Assembly (NCBI GenBank): GCA_905221125.1
Contig: CAJNBY010000015.1
Location: 1-50,352 of the forward strand
Source of the DNA: a bacterium
Lineage (GTDB): Bacteria; Bacillota; Bacilli; Lactobacillales; Streptococcaceae
Direction: 5' to 3'
DNA: 50,352 bases
Shown here: positions 27,577 to 37,251 of the stretch, one piece after another
Layout of the letters: the number at the start of each line of letters is the position of its first letter
Position numbering within the stretch: the first letter of the stretch is position 1
The notes under the pieces: model-generated
Told to the model about the DNA's origin: nothing
Database searches by the model: none
The model's input: the letters and a program-made list of their open reading frames with translations, nothing else
Made by a program: the position numbers and the translations under genes

Positions 27577-27597
27577 ATCTGCGACTTGAATTACGAC

Positions 27598-27750
27598 CTA
27601 AATAAGTTTAAAGAGCCAATCCAATATCTTAAATACTATCTTGTAAAACAGCAATTGGACTGTAAAAGAGATGATCATCCAAAAGAATTTCAAAATCCCA
27701 ATAATCGGTTTAATAAAAATAATGGCAAGAAGTCCCCAGAAAAATTTCAT
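27598..27750 (-). CDS. Small membrane protein (50 aa)
   Basis: A 50-aa reading frame, MKFFWGLLAIIFIKPIIGIL at its start, almost entirely hydrophobic with interspersed Lys and Trp: one or two membrane helices. Its ATG overlaps the stop of the preceding 60-aa gene (ATGA), and GGAGAGAG lies just upstream. A perfect terminator follows 22 bp after the stop. Coupling, RBS and terminator support a real gene. Function unknown; size and composition also resemble small toxic or regulatory membrane peptides. Confidence 0.7.
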   Translation of the reverse strand: MKFFWGLLAIIFIKPIIGILKFFWMIISFTVQLLFYKIVFKILDWLFKLI

Positions 27751-27929
27751 TCTCTCTCCTCTGGCTTGATGAGCCATCGAGCCGTATCCATTAACTTGTC
27801 TGCAATAAAAAGTTTCCCTAGACCGACAACAATATTGTCATCTTTCTTTATCGTTTTCATTACTTTTACACCTTGCACGGTCAAAAAGTAATTCCCGTAA
27901 ATTTTAGCAAAAGCTTTGATAGGATTCAT
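27747..27929 (-). CDS. Small conserved-looking protein (60 aa), function unknown
   Basis: A 60-aa protein starting MNPIKAFAKIYGNYFLTVQG and ending in a basic/acidic tail. It is weakly amphipathic with no clear transmembrane helix, and I recognise no domain. RBS AGAGGAAAG lies 7 nt upstream of the ATG. It is translationally coupled to the 50-aa membrane protein downstream by a 4-bp overlap. The pair lies between rbfA and the DUF1858 operon. Confidence 0.72.
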   Translation of the reverse strand: MNPIKAFAKIYGNYFLTVQGVKVMKTIKKDDNIVVGLGKLFIADKLMDTARWLIKPEERE

Positions 27930-28122
27930 ATTATCTTTCCTCTTTTAACTACACTTTCAAAATATTAACGATACCAGCCTTGCTGGCCATTTCTGAAAAA
28001 TCGCTTTATTTCACTTTTCCAATCCCTATACTATCATACAAGCTAAATTTAATAAAGCTTTTTAATAATTTTTAAGTCTAGAAAGATTTCCCAGTATGTT
28101 TTATAGCCATTTCTCCACCAAA

Positions 28123-28140
28123 AAAGAGGGTTACCCCTCC
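28123..28140 (-). terminator. Terminator of the nusA-infB-rbfA operon
   Basis: Compact stem GAGGGG / CCCTC with a very short loop and TTTTTT on the minus strand, immediately after the rbfA stop codon. Confidence 0.7.
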
Positions 28141-28143
28141 TTC

Positions 28144-28494
28144 TTAGTTCTTATCCAGATTGCGTAGCATCTCGTCAATCTTGTTTCCATACTCGATGGA
28201 CTCGTCTTTGACGAAGGTCAAATCTGGGATTTTGTACAATTTCAAATTGCGACCAAGTTCACGTTTGATGGTACCAGTTGCTTTTTCAAGCCCGATTTGA
28301 GCTTTTTGATTATCTGAAGCAAGGTTACTCAAAATGGTGTAGTAAACCTTGGCAACAGACAAGTCACCCAGCATCTGAACATCTGTGATGGTCACACCTT
28401 GGACACGCGGATCACGGACTTTCTTTTGCAAAATCTCATTGACTTCACGCTTGATTTCCATGCCCACACGATCCGTACGGAAATGATTTGCCAT
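28144..28494 (-). CDS. rbfA: Ribosome-binding factor A
   Basis: A 116-aa KH-like RNA-binding protein for 30S maturation and cold adaptation. Recognisable segments are [38 protein letters not shown] and AKVYYTIL. I chose the ATG at 28494 (MANHFRTDR) with AAAGGAA upstream; the in-frame ATG nine codons earlier has no RBS. It is the last gene of the rimP-nusA-ylxR-ylxQ-infB-rbfA operon, 165 bp after infB. Confidence 0.96.
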   Translation of the reverse strand: MANHFRTDRVGMEIKREVNEILQKKVRDPRVQGVTITDVQMLGDLSVAKVYYTILSNLASDNQKAQIGLEKATGTIKRELGRNLKLYKIPDLTFVKDESIEYGNKIDEMLRNLDKN

Positions 28495-28522
28495 GATATT
28501 CCTTTCTCTACTTTGAACCAAA

Positions 28523-28544
28523 AGCTAGGCCAGCAGACCTAGCT
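28523..28544 (-). terminator. Hairpin between infB and rbfA
   Basis: A 7-bp perfect stem AGCTAGG / CCTAGCT with an 8-nt loop, followed by only TTT on the minus strand. It may be a weak terminator or an RNA-processing site between infB and rbfA. Confidence 0.5.
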
Positions 28545-28659
28545 ATTTTTATTAGATAGAGGAACTAGAGCCATTTGAATCTAGGAAACAAGCCTTAGAT
28601 AGAACTGAGGTTCATCAAGGCGATGTTGACGACGAGTCAAATCGGCTATCGTTTCTCTA

Positions 28660-31461
28660 TTATCGTTTGATTTCTTCCATGACGTAGGCCTCAATCACAT
28701 CATCCATCTTGATATCATTGTAGCCATCGATCATCAATCCACCTTCACGACCGTTTGTAACTTCTTTCACGTCGTCTTTGTAGTGTTTCAAGCTTGCGAG
28801 TTCGCCATCATAGATAACAACACCGTCACGGATAACACGGACTTTAGAGTCACGGGTAACCTTACCGTTGATAACCATGAATCCACCAATAGTTCCCACT
28901 TTAGACACCTTGAAGGTTTCACGAATAACTGCTTCACCGATAACTTTTTCTTCGAATTCTGGATCAAGCATCCCTTTCATAGCTTCTTCCATCTCTTCGA
29001 TAACCTTGTAGATAATGCTGTGGAGACGGATTTCCACATCGTCAGCTTCTGCTTGTTGACGAGCTTGTGGTGTAGGGCGTACGTTGAAACCAACGATAAA
29101 GGCATTTGAAGCTTCGGCAAGGGTCACGTCAGATTCATTGATAGCACCGACCGCTGAGTGAACGATGGTAACTTTAACACCTTCCACATCGATTTTTTGA
29201 AGTGAGGCAGAAAGGGCTTCAACAGAACCTTGTACGTCGGCCTTAATGATAACGTTAACTGATTTGAGTTCACCAGCTTTAAGCGTATCAAAGAGGTTTT
29301 CAAGGCTGACACGTTGGGTAGCTTGACGTTGTTTCATAAGGGCACGTTTAGCACGTTCTTCACCTGCTGCACGCGCAGATTTTTCATCTTCGTAAACAGC
29401 AAAGTGGTCACCCGCCATCGGTGCTTCGTTCAAACCTGTGATAGAAACTGGTGTTGATGGGCCTGCAACCTTAACACGACGACCAAGATCATTGGTCATA
29501 GCACGGACACGACCGAAGGTATTTCCGACAACGATTGGATCTTGAACATTCAAGGTACCTTGTTGAACAAGAAGGGTTGCGACCGCACCTTTTCCTTTAT
29601 CCAAGCGAGCTTCGATAACTGTACCGATCGCACGAACTGTTGGATCTGCCTTGAGTTCTTGGATTTCAGCCACAAGAAGGACTGTTTCCAACAATTCTTC
29701 GATGTTTTGGTTGAATTTAGCCGAGATTTCAACAAATTCAGAATCTCCACCCCAAGCAGTTGACATAACACCATGCTCTGCCAATTCACCGATAACGCGT
29801 TCTGGGTTGGCACCTGGTTTATCAATCTTGTTAATGGCTACGATGATTGGAACGTTGGCCGCTTTTGAATGGTTGATGGCTTCGATTGTCTGAGGCATAA
29901 CCCCGTCATCTGCCGCTACGACCAAGATCGTAATATCGGTAACAGATGCACCACGCGCACGCATAGATGTAAAGGCCGCGTGTCCTGGTGTATCAAGGAA
30001 GGTAATCTTCTTGCCATTTTCCACGATTTGGTAGGCACCAATATGCTGAGTGATACCACCTGCTTCACCTGTCGCAACACGAGAGTTACGAAGGGTATCT
30101 AGAAGTGTTGTTTTACCGTGGTCAACGTGTCCCATGATAGTTACAACTGGTGGACGCTCAACCAATTCATCTTCATTGAGATAACCATCTTCGACAAAGA
30201 AACGTTCGATATCGGCATTATCCACTTCAACTTTTTGTTTGGCTTCGATACCATAATCCACCATGAGGAGTTCAATTGTTTCCCCATCCAAGGATTGGTT
30301 TTGTGTGGCCATGACACCCATCATGAAAAGTTTCTTAACGATTTCAGCTGGTTCACGTTTGATACGTTTTGCGATTTCCGCAACGGTCATACCATCTGTA
30401 TATTCAAATTCTGTTGGCAATTCATGGAATTTACGCTCTGTAACAGGTTTTGGAGTCTGATTACGGTTGTTCTTGTTATTGCCTTTTTTGTTCTTTTTGT
30501 TGTTATTCCAGTTACTATTCTTTTGATTTCTCACTTGATTTTGACTACTTCGATTCTTTTGTTGTTTTCTAGGACCATCTTCTTCGTGATCATAATCGTC
30601 ACGATTTTTGTCTGGTCGAGCTTGTTTTTTACGACGTGTATCCACTGCAGCTTCTTTTTTCTCAGGGACGACTTCAACCACTACTTGAACTTGCTGTGCT
30701 TGTTGCGCTTGTTCAGCTAACTTAGCCACTTCTTCAAAGATTTCCTCTGGCTCCTTGCGTTTGTTTGCTTGGGCCAAGGCTTCTTTGGCAGCCTGAGTCT
30801 GTTTGAAACGTTCCTCACTTGAACGTGCGTACTCTGCATTTTGCTCTGCTTTTAGGGCTGCTGCACGGGCTTTAAAGTCAACACGTGGAGCCGCTTGATT
30901 TGAACGTTTGTCCTCTTGTTGACGGCGCTCATTACCACGATTTTGCTGACCTTGCTGTTTCTTAGCTTGGTCGTTAAAACGGCGATTGTCGCGGTTGCCT
31001 TGACCTTGTTTTCCACCATTGCGACCGTCGTTTTTCTGACGGTTCCCGTTTTGTTGTTGGTCACGGTTATTGCCCTTATTTTGCTTACGTCGTTCTGCCT
31101 GCTCTTTGGCACGGGCTTCACGCTCAGCCTTGAAATTACGACTTTGCGGTTTAGCTGCTGCTTTTTCTGTTTTAGGAGCAACTGGTTCAGCCGCTTTTGC
31201 CTCTTCCTTAGCTACAGCTGGTTTAGCTGGTTCAGATTTCTCGGCTTTCTTTTCTGCACTTGCTTTTGGTGCTGCAGGTTTTGTTTCTGCTTTCGGAGCA
31301 GCTGCAGGCTTAAAGCTGGCAGCGATTTTTGCAGCGATAGCTTCTTCCACACTTGATGAGTGGCTTTTCACATCCAAGCCCAACTCTTTTGCACGCGCTA
31401 CAACTTCTTTACTTTCTTTTCCAAGTTCTTTTGCGATTTCGTACAATCTTTTCTTAGACAA
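28660..31461 (-). CDS. infB: Translation initiation factor IF-2
   Basis: A 933-aa GTPase that brings fMet-tRNA to the 30S subunit. The IF2_N module ([20 protein letters not shown]) is followed by a long Lys/Ala/Gln/Asn-rich disordered linker (about 55-340), a second IF2_N domain ([20 protein letters not shown]), the G domain with [17 protein letters not shown] and NKID, and C-terminal domains. The start is TTG: GGAGGACATGAT precedes it at the right distance and no ATG in frame gives MSKKR. Gene order within the operon is canonical. Confidence 0.97.
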   Translation of the reverse strand: MSKKRLYEIAKELGKESKEVVARAKELGLDVKSHSSSVEEAIAAKIAASFKPAAAPKAETKPAAPKASAEKKAEKSEPAKPAVAKEEAKAAEPVAPKTEKAAAKPQSRNFKAEREARAKEQAERRKQNKGNNRDQQQNGNRQKNDGRNGGKQGQGNRDNRRFNDQAKKQQGQQNRGNERRQQEDKRSNQAAPRVDFKARAAALKAEQNAEYARSSEERFKQTQAAKEALAQANKRKEPEEIFEEVAKLAEQAQQAQQVQVVVEVVPEKKEAAVDTRRKKQARPDKNRDDYDHEEDGPRKQQKNRSSQNQVRNQKNSNWNNNKKNKKGNNKNNRNQTPKPVTERKFHELPTEFEYTDGMTVAEIAKRIKREPAEIVKKLFMMGVMATQNQSLDGETIELLMVDYGIEAKQKVEVDNADIERFFVEDGYLNEDELVERPPVVTIMGHVDHGKTTLLDTLRNSRVATGEAGGITQHIGAYQIVENGKKITFLDTPGHAAFTSMRARGASVTDITILVVAADDGVMPQTIEAINHSKAANVPIIVAINKIDKPGANPERVIGELAEHGVMSTAWGGDSEFVEISAKFNQNIEELLETVLLVAEIQELKADPTVRAIGTVIEARLDKGKGAVATLLVQQGTLNVQDPIVVGNTFGRVRAMTNDLGRRVKVAGPSTPVSITGLNEAPMAGDHFAVYEDEKSARAAGEERAKRALMKQRQATQRVSLENLFDTLKAGELKSVNVIIKADVQGSVEALSASLQKIDVEGVKVTIVHSAVGAINESDVTLAEASNAFIVGFNVRPTPQARQQAEADDVEIRLHSIIYKVIEEMEEAMKGMLDPEFEEKVIGEAVIRETFKVSKVGTIGGFMVINGKVTRDSKVRVIRDGVVIYDGELASLKHYKDDVKEVTNGREGGLMIDGYNDIKMDDVIEAYVMEEIKR

Positions 31462-31477
31462 ATCATGTCCTCCTCTT

Positions 31478-31777
31478 CTATTCCATAAGAGACCTCATTT
31501 TCTTTGTAAATCCAGCATCTGTTACAGCCAAAACCTTTCTCGATTTTCCGACTGCTATGCTTAATTCCAGTGTTGAAAACACGGTTACAATTTCTATTTG
31601 ATAATAATGACTTTTATCTTGAATCTTCTTGGTTAGATTGTGTCCAGCATCATGGGCTAGAAAGACCAACTTGGCCTTGCCGTCTTGAATGGCCTTGACC
31701 ACCAATTCTTCACCCGATATGATACGCCCTGCTCGCTGAGCGAGTCCCAAGAGATTGCTTATCTTTTGCTTATTCAA
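31478..31777 (-). CDS. ylxQ: YlxQ, L7Ae/L30e-family RNA-binding protein
   Basis: A 99-aa L7Ae/L30e-fold protein predicted to bind kink-turn [28 protein letters not shown] and [18 protein letters not shown] are family-typical. It lies between ylxR and infB, as in nearly all Firmicutes. The start overlaps the ylxR stop by 8 bp. Its ribosomal or RNA target is not established from sequence. Confidence 0.93.
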   Translation of the reverse strand: MNKQKISNLLGLAQRAGRIISGEELVVKAIQDGKAKLVFLAHDAGHNLTKKIQDKSHYYQIEIVTVFSTLELSIAVGKSRKVLAVTDAGFTKKMRSLME

Positions 31778-32063
31778 GTCCTAACTCTCTTCTTTTCACT
31801 TTGTGATCCACATAAGCGATCAACTCGTCATAAAAGCTTTCTTCCACTTCCATGCTAAAGCTGCGGTTAAAGACTTTCTTCTTTTTCGCCTCTAGGGCTT
31901 CTGCATTGTCTAGCTTGATATAAGCGCCACGGCCATTGGCCTTGCCTGTCGGATCAATAAAGACTTGCCCTTCCTTGTTCTTGACAATGCGGAGCAAATC
32001 ACGCTTATCAATCACTTCATTGGACACAACAGACTTGCGCAAAGGGATTTTTCTCGTTTTCAT
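31770..32063 (-). CDS. ylxR: YlxR (DUF448) nucleic-acid-binding protein
   Basis: A 97-aa basic protein with the DUF448 core RKIPLRKSVVSNEVIDKRDL and the GRGAYIK motif that forms the RNA-binding surface. In other Firmicutes YlxR has been linked to transcriptional control and to RNase P; its role here is not shown. It begins 21 bp after nusA and overlaps ylxQ. Confidence 0.94.
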   Translation of the reverse strand: MKTRKIPLRKSVVSNEVIDKRDLLRIVKNKEGQVFIDPTGKANGRGAYIKLDNAEALEAKKKKVFNRSFSMEVEESFYDELIAYVDHKVKRRELGLE

Positions 32064-32084
32064 CTTTCCCTCCTCTAGCAGCTT

Positions 32085-33221
32085 TTATTCTTCTACAGTA
32101 TCGTTTTCTGCTTCCAAATCTACCGAACCAGCTTCTTCCATAGCTTCAAATTCGCTAGCAGACTTGATATCGATACGGTAACCAGTCAAATGAGCCGCCA
32201 AGCGAACGTTTTGCCCACGACGACCGATAGCAAGAGAAAGCTTGTTATCAGGAACAACCACCAAGGCACGTTTGCTGTCGTTTTCGTCAAAGATAACTTG
32301 GTCAACCTCTGCAGGAGCGATGGCATTGTAGATGAATTCAGCTGGATCTGCTACCCACTCGATAACGTCGATGTTTTCTTCGATTGGCACCATACGATCA
32401 TTCTTAGCATCGTAACGAGCTGGGTGGAATTTGCTAGTAATCTTCTTGATATTAGCCCCACCACGTCCAACGATTGTACCGATAGCGTCCACGTTTGGAT
32501 TGTGGCTACGAACGGCAACCTTCGTACGGTCACCAGCTTCACGAGCCACGCTCATGATTTCAACAGTTCCATCATAAACTTCTGGAATTTCTTGCTCCAT
32601 CAAGCGTTTGATCATTTCTGGATGGCTACGGCTAACAAAGACGTTGACACCACGAGGGTTGTCTTCAACCTTGTAAACATAGACTTCAATACGATCATGA
32701 GAAGCAAAAACTTCTCCAGGAATTTGGTCTTGTTTTGACAATTGGGCTTCGATGCTGCCAAGGTTGACATAGATAAAGCGGTTGTCAAAGCGTTCTACTG
32801 TACCAGACATGATTTCTTGCTCATGCTCTTTGTAAGTATTGTAAGTGATGGCACGTGTTTGCTTGCGCATTTTTTCCATGATAGTTTGTTTGGCAGATTG
32901 GGCTGCTACACGACCAAACTCAGCAGGTGCTTCTTCAAACTTGATTTTATCACCCAGTTCATAGGCTGAATTGATGGCAAGAGCATCTTTCAAGCTGATT
33001 TCCAAACGGCTATCAAATACTTCATCAACAACTTCACGAACAGTGTAAACGGTAAAGTCACCTGTTTTTTCGTTAAAGTCAATGGCTACGCTGTCTGACT
33101 GACCATAGCGTCTGCGATAAGCGGAACGAAGCGACTCTACTACTGCGTCGATGATATCTTCTTTTTTGATTCCCTTGTCTTCTTCCAAAATGCGGAAGGC
33201 CTCTAGCATTTCTTTACTCAT
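32085..33221 (-). CDS. nusA: Transcription termination/antitermination factor NusA
   Basis: A 378-aa RNA polymerase-binding factor: N-terminal domain (about 1-125), S1 domain (GTVERFDNRFIYVNLGSIEAQL), then two KH domains (VGRGGANIKKI and LAIGRRGQNVRLAAHL). It ends with a short acidic tail and lacks the C-terminal AR repeats of enterobacterial NusA, as normal in Firmicutes. It follows rimP by 43 bp; a small perfect hairpin CTTTTGA / TCAAAAG without T-tract lies in that gap. Confidence 0.97.
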   Translation of the reverse strand: MSKEMLEAFRILEEDKGIKKEDIIDAVVESLRSAYRRRYGQSDSVAIDFNEKTGDFTVYTVREVVDEVFDSRLEISLKDALAINSAYELGDKIKFEEAPAEFGRVAAQSAKQTIMEKMRKQTRAITYNTYKEHEQEIMSGTVERFDNRFIYVNLGSIEAQLSKQDQIPGEVFASHDRIEVYVYKVEDNPRGVNVFVSRSHPEMIKRLMEQEIPEVYDGTVEIMSVAREAGDRTKVAVRSHNPNVDAIGTIVGRGGANIKKITSKFHPARYDAKNDRMVPIEENIDVIEWVADPAEFIYNAIAPAEVDQVIFDENDSKRALVVVPDNKLSLAIGRRGQNVRLAAHLTGYRIDIKSASEFEAMEEAGSVDLEAENDTVEE

Positions 33222-33264
33222 GTTTTCTTCACTTTTGAATTCTCAAAAGCTATCCTTTCTTTTT

Positions 33265-33744
33265 CTATAATTTAACTGCTAAACGTGCTTTTGATACTAA
33301 ACTGTATGGAATTTGGACGGTTTTCTTACGCGTCTTGTCCATATATTCCATAGTCAACTCGTCCTCTTCGAAGGCCAACAAGGTTCCTTCAAAGACCTTT
33401 TGCTTATCGATGGCTTGGTAGAGCCCGACATGGATGTATTTCCCAACCGCTCCAGCGACGGCATCCTTGGTTTTCAAAGGGCGTTCCAAGCCTGGACTGG
33501 TGATTTCTAGGAAATATTGTTCTGGGAAGGGATCTGGCTTGATGGTGTCTAGGACAGGACTGATCATTTCTGTCAAGTCTGCCGTGTCGTTCAAGGTAAT
33601 TCCTTCAGGTTTATCTACAAAAATACTGAGAATCATGTCACTGCCAATCTTTCCATACTCGATATCCACGAGTTCGAAAGGAGCTTCTATGACAGGTTCT
33701 ACAACTTCTCTGACTAATTCTACGATTGTTGCGATTGCGTCCAC
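33265..33744 (-). CDS. rimP: Ribosome maturation factor RimP
   Basis: A 159-aa 30S assembly factor; the N-terminal alpha/beta domain ([20 protein letters not shown]) is followed by a C-terminal SH3-like domain ([20 protein letters not shown]). I used the GTG at 33744, which gives the standard streptococcal N-terminus (M)[10 protein letters not shown]. The strong AGGAGG overlaps this GTG rather than preceding it by the normal 5-8 nt, so the true initiation site deserves a check. A 7-bp hairpin stands just upstream. The ATG at 33792 would add 16 non-family residues. Confidence 0.9.
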
Positions 33745-33757
33745 CTCCTCATAAGCA

Positions 33758-33783
33758 AGAGGCGAAGATATTTCCCCGCCTCT
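33758..33783 (-). promoter_or_regulatory. Hairpin in rimP leader
   Basis: A 7-bp perfect stem AGAGGCG / CGCCTCT with a 12-nt loop lies in the short 5' leader, ending 13 bp before the GTG start. There is no T-tract, so it is not a terminator. It could influence translation of the first operon gene. Confidence 0.5.
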
Positions 33784-33805
33784 CTTTCTCATATTCTTAC
33801 TATTA

Positions 33806-33834
33806 AGTATAGCACGTTTGCCAACTTATGTAAA
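33806..33834 (-). promoter_or_regulatory. Promoter of the rimP-nusA-infB operon
   Basis: A -35 TTTACA (33829-33834), 17-bp spacing, and an extended -10 TGC-TATACT (33806-33811) on the minus strand. It gives a leader of about 55 nt to the rimP GTG. Confidence 0.75.
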
Positions 33835-33871
33835 GCAAAAGCACTTATACAGCCTGATTTTAGGCTATTTC

Positions 33872-34507
33872 TTAAAATTCTGCCTCAACTCGGTAGATAA
33901 CTTGACCCTTGTTGGAGAATTTTTGCTCGTATTCTGTCATGACATTGCCTTCAAAATCGCTGGCATGTAAATCAAGCCAGACACCATTGAGCTTCATGCC
34001 ATACTGAGAAAAGCTCACTAGGCTGTACTCAAACAAGCCACGGTTATCCGTCTTGAAATGAATTTCTCCATTTTTAGGCAAGATACGCTTGAAGGTATCC
34101 AAGAAGGTTTTGTAGGTCAAACGACGCTTTTCATGGCGTTTTTTAGGCCATGGATCTGAAAAGTTCAGATACAAGCGATCAATCTCACCGTCTTCAAAGT
34201 AGTCTGTCAAGTCAGAACCATCCACCCACAGAAGCTTGATATTAGGCACTCCAACTTCAAGCACCTTGTCCAAAGCGTAGCTCAAAACAGACTTTTGAAT
34301 ATCAATCCCGATATAGTTGATGTCAGGGTTTTGCTTGGCCATACCTGAAACAAAGGCACCCTTTCCACTTCCAACTTCCACATGAATGGGATTGTCATTG
34401 CCAAACAAGTCCCGCCATTTTCCCTTGGCTTCCAAGGGATTGAGGACCACATACTGGGGATTTGCCTCTAGTAATTCTGTTGCCCCTTTACGATTTCTAA
34501 CTCTCAT
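33872..34507 (-). CDS. trmB: tRNA (guanine-N7)-methyltransferase
   Basis: A 211-aa SAM-dependent enzyme forming m7G46 in tRNA. SAM motif: [20 protein letters not shown] near residues 38-57. The family signature [13 protein letters not shown] is present, as is the C-terminal TEYEQKF. Its ATG overlaps the ccrZ stop by 4 bp, so the two are coupled. Confidence 0.96.
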   Translation of the reverse strand: MRVRNRKGATELLEANPQYVVLNPLEAKGKWRDLFGNDNPIHVEVGSGKGAFVSGMAKQNPDINYIGIDIQKSVLSYALDKVLEVGVPNIKLLWVDGSDLTDYFEDGEIDRLYLNFSDPWPKKRHEKRRLTYKTFLDTFKRILPKNGEIHFKTDNRGLFEYSLVSFSQYGMKLNGVWLDLHASDFEGNVMTEYEQKFSNKGQVIYRVEAEF

Positions 34508-35298
34508 CTTCTCTTTCCATACTTGTCTCGGAAGTGACGCAAGCCATGAATCTCCCGATTAACATTTTCTAAATCTTGGTTCATATAATACTTGGAAATC
34601 TGGCTCAAGTAAGATAATTGACCGTACCAATACAATTTATTTAATACCGTTTGATTGTACTTGTAACCGTAGTAGGTTAACCACTCCTTCCACTGATGTT
34701 CTGGAATATAATGGCAGAGCATATGGGCCACATCAAACATGCGGTCGGTCAAGCGAACCGAATCCCAATCTACCAAATAAATCAAGCCACTATCTGTCTC
34801 AATCCAATTACTATGTCGTACATCTCCATGGACAATGGTCGCATAGTCCTCTCTAAATCCTGGAATAGTCTGACGTAAATCAGCCATCACTTCACTGATA
34901 AAATGATTTTTACGCAAAGCATCTGGAGCCGTTTCCTGCCAAGACTGTAGTAAATCTACAGGTGTTTCCATGGCATAGCCCAAACGACTCAACTGTGTCA
35001 TCAACGGACGTGAGCGATGTAGGCGGGTTAAAATATTGACGATTTGCTTACGATTCATATCATAGGGGGTCAATATCTTGCCTGTCAACCATTCTTGAGC
35101 ACACATATCACGCCCATCTGCCAAACGGCGACTCCATAATAATTGTGGAGCAATTTGTTCTCTAGCTAGACCAGGTAGGATTGGAGAGGTGTTCATTTTT
35201 ACAAAGATGCGCTTCCCATCAGGATAGCTACCCATATAAGCCTTGCCACTTTTCCCAGGTATGGGAGTCAGTGTTAGCTCATTATCACCCAAATCCAT
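34504..35298 (-). CDS. ccrZ: Cell cycle regulator CcrZ (aminoglycoside phosphotransferase-like fold)
   Basis: A 264-aa kinase-like protein. In pneumococcus CcrZ links the Z-ring to DnaA-driven replication initiation. The catalytic loop is [11 protein letters not shown] and the metal-binding segment is [12 protein letters not shown]; the N-lobe strand region [12 protein letters not shown] is retained. It matches the family in length and position directly upstream of trmB (ATGA overlap). RBS GGAGGAAAG and its own promoter. Confidence 0.92.
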   Translation of the reverse strand: MDLGDNELTLTPIPGKSGKAYMGSYPDGKRIFVKMNTSPILPGLAREQIAPQLLWSRRLADGRDMCAQEWLTGKILTPYDMNRKQIVNILTRLHRSRPLMTQLSRLGYAMETPVDLLQSWQETAPDALRKNHFISEVMADLRQTIPGFREDYATIVHGDVRHSNWIETDSGLIYLVDWDSVRLTDRMFDVAHMLCHYIPEHQWKEWLTYYGYKYNQTVLNKLYWYGQLSYLSQISKYYMNQDLENVNREIHGLRHFRDKYGKRR

Positions 35299-35327
35299 TT
35301 CTTTCCTCCGTATAAAGTTTCCTTACT

Positions 35328-35356
35328 ATTCTACTAGTTTTTAGCCTATTCGTCAA
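35328..35356 (-). promoter_or_regulatory. Promoter of ccrZ-trmB
   Basis: A -35 TTGACG (35351-35356) and a -10 TAGAAT (35328-35333) with 17-bp spacing on the minus strand. Confidence 0.7.
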
Positions 35357-35419
35357 CCGCTCCACACCCGATTCTCAAAGAAAAGCCTCTGGATTGGCTT
35401 GGGTATCATTATAGAAAGA

Positions 35420-35449
35420 AAAGGCAAGCACTATCTTCTGCTTACCTTT
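35420..35449 (-). terminator. Terminator of the blp immunity operon
   Basis: Stem AAAGG-AAGCA / TGCTT-CCTTT with one mismatch and a 9-nt loop, followed on the minus strand by TTTTCTTTC, 8 bp after the pncP-like stop. Confidence 0.75.
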
Positions 35450-35457
35450 CATGATTT

Positions 35458-36069
35458 TTATAAATAATATAAGAGTGGCCAAGCATTGTAAAACATGTGA
35501 ACTAGAGTAGAAACCCATAGGTTTTGGCTCTTTTTATAAGCAAAGCCCAGTAACAAGCCCCCAAGTAGATAAAAAATAAATGAAGGGACATTAGAAGGTC
35601 CATGCATGAAAGAAAAGAGAGAGGAAGTTAGCCCAAGCCCTAACCAAGAATTGTCAAAAACAGCACCTTGAAGAAGTCCTCTGAAAATGAGTTCCTCCTG
35701 GATGGGGCCAAAAACTGAGGTAGTCAAAATCAAAGACAGGGAAATTCCTCTGCTGACTTCCGCCAAGTGTTGAACTCCTGCGCCAGAAGAAACAGCGAAG
35801 AAATGAATATAAACCAGTGTCTCAAGTACACTTAGAAGAAAGATTACAACGAAAAGCAAAAGTTCTTTCTTGCTTAACATCCCAAAAGAAATCATTTCAA
35901 ACTTTCTAGCATAAGCAACACTCAGCGAAGTTACTAGAAGACTTACAATAATCAATTCAGATTCATTTTGAAAAAAATCCCCGTAGTTAATCGTATAAGG
36001 AACTGTAATGACGATTAGTAATACTAAAAATCCAAAACAAAAGGCATGACATTTATTGAAAATGGCCAT
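35458..36069 (-). CDS. pncP: CPBP family intramembrane metalloprotease (PncP-like)
   Basis: A 203-aa multi-span protein of the CPBP (Abi/CaaX-like) family. Motif 1 is EELIFRG with Glu125-Glu126 and Arg130; motif 2 is FSFMHG; motif 3 is HMFYNA. All candidate metal-binding residues are present. In streptococcal bacteriocin loci such proteins are associated with self-immunity. It is the last gene of the BlpR-box operon, 26 bp after the blpZ-like gene, with RBS GAGGAGG. Confidence 0.85.
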   Translation of the reverse strand: MAIFNKCHAFCFGFLVLLIVITVPYTINYGDFFQNESELIIVSLLVTSLSVAYARKFEMISFGMLSKKELLLFVVIFLLSVLETLVYIHFFAVSSGAGVQHLAEVSRGISLSLILTTSVFGPIQEELIFRGLLQGAVFDNSWLGLGLTSSLFSFMHGPSNVPSFIFYLLGGLLLGFAYKKSQNLWVSTLVHMFYNAWPLLYYL

Positions 36070-36095
36070 AAAACTATCCTCCTCAACAAACTCCC

Positions 36096-36344
36096 CTACA
36101 ACTCATCCTTTAACTCTAGTCTTTCCAAAACAAACCATTTGAGTATCCAAAATACGATCGCATAACCAGCCCCTAAGAATATAGCCATTAAAGCTAGCAT
36201 GGGATTCAGGAAATAAAAGACCACCACAGATACAAAGGTTAGCACAAAAACATTGAAGGCAATGGTGTCAGAAGCCAAATCTAGAATATAGGGCGTCAAC
36301 CAATCTAGGGTTTTTGAATCTAGGAAAAATAAGTGTTTATACAT
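36096..36344 (-). CDS. blpZ: BlpZ-like immunity-region membrane protein
   Basis: An 82-aa protein with two hydrophobic helices (about 25-48 and 50-72), opening MYKHLFFLDSKTLDWLTPYI, which I recognise as BlpZ of the pneumococcal blp locus. Its function is not firmly known; it is associated with immunity. Strong RBS GAGGAGG. It lies between the 127-aa membrane protein and pncP in one operon. Confidence 0.82.
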   Translation of the reverse strand: MYKHLFFLDSKTLDWLTPYILDLASDTIAFNVFVLTFVSVVVFYFLNPMLALMAIFLGAGYAIVFWILKWFVLERLELKDEL

Positions 36345-36380
36345 GATGACCTCCTCTTGTCAAGCTCTACTGCTGTAAGA

Positions 36381-36764
36381 TTAAGAAGACAGTTTGTTCT
36401 TTTTAAGACTGACCTGACTACTAGATAATAGATACATTAAGGCATTAAGGACAATGAAAATATGGCCATAGAATAAAATCAACCTCACATCCAAACCAAG
36501 ATAAAGTTTGACCATCAAAAAGATGAGCAAAAGAATTTGAAACCATACCGTTTTTCCAAAAATAAATTTAAAGCGGTTTTGAATGTCTACTTCCTTGATT
36601 TTTACCGCCACCCCTTTATTAACAAGAAGGAAAATGCCTGCTTCAAACAAGCCACTGTAGAGAACAATCCATCCAATCGAGACATTAGAGATTTGTAAAA
36701 ATGTCCCTAAAAGAATATCCAACATACTACTCAAGAAAATAACAAGAAATAATCTGTATTTCAT
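36381..36764 (-). CDS. Blp immunity-region membrane protein (127 aa)
   Basis: A 127-aa protein with four predicted membrane helices (roughly 5-23, 28-46, 70-90, 95-115) and short loops. I recognise no named domain; position and topology are like the small immunity proteins of blp loci. I chose the ATG at 36764 (MKYRLF), with GGAGG 8 nt upstream; the ATG five codons earlier is part of that RBS region. Confidence 0.75.
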   Translation of the reverse strand: MKYRLFLVIFLSSMLDILLGTFLQISNVSIGWIVLYSGLFEAGIFLLVNKGVAVKIKEVDIQNRFKFIFGKTVWFQILLLIFLMVKLYLGLDVRLILFYGHIFIVLNALMYLLSSSQVSLKKNKLSS

Positions 36765-36846
36765 ATTAAATACCTCCATTCATTTATTTCACGAACGGTT
36801 TAATAGAAGCTTCTAATCAAAAATTCTGTCAGAAGAGGAAGACAAA

Positions 36847-37251
36847 CTACTTTTTATAATACTTCAAGCCCCAAATGAGTAGAAGCATAATAATCAAGCA
36901 GAGAATAGCGCCAATATAAGCGATTAGTTGTTGATAGGATTCTCCTGCTGTGATACCTCTATACAAACAAATAATAGACATAAAACCTGTCAAACCGATA
37001 AACATGAGTTGATTGGTTCTAGGACTAACCAAATCATCATCTTCAAATTCTCTTATCCTCATTTCCCTAGTGAGGTAAACAGTGACCAAAATAGAAGCCA
37101 AGTTGATAACCACTAAGAGAAATTGGAAAACTAAGGAAAAATTTAAAAACTGACGAGATAGAAATAGATAAGTGGAGACAAGTAAGGGCAACTGACCTAG
37201 GAACAATCTCGCAAGGAAGATGTTCCGTTTTTTAGCAAGAAAAGTTTTCAT
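36847..37251 (-). CDS. Blp immunity-region membrane protein (134 aa)
   Basis: A 134-aa protein with four hydrophobic helices (about 13-32, 38-58, 82-100, 108-130) and a central acidic loop REFEDDDLVSPRT. The family cannot be named from sequence alone; topology resembles bacteriocin immunity proteins of the blp region. Its ATG overlaps the stop of the 54-aa gene by 4 bp. RBS AAAGGAG lies within that gene's last codons. Confidence 0.75.
   Translation of the reverse strand: MKTFLAKKRNIFLARLFLGQLPLLVSTYLFLSRQFLNFSLVFQFLLVVINLASILVTVYLTREMRIREFEDDDLVSPRTNQLMFIGLTGFMSIICLYRGITAGESYQQLIAYIGAILCLIIMLLLIWGLKYYKK

Noticed and set aside
30118..31564. Long plus-strand frames rich in Phe, Leu and Ser over infB
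   Set aside because: They are complementary to the Lys/Gln/Asn-rich linker of IF-2, which produces such frames artificially.
33232..33249. Perfect 7-bp hairpin between rimP and nusA as a terminator
   Set aside because: No T-tract follows, and it would cut an operon that is normally co-transcribed.
33850..33866. AGCCTGATTTTAGGCT hairpin after trmB
   Set aside because: Short stem without a following T-run; not convincing as a terminator.
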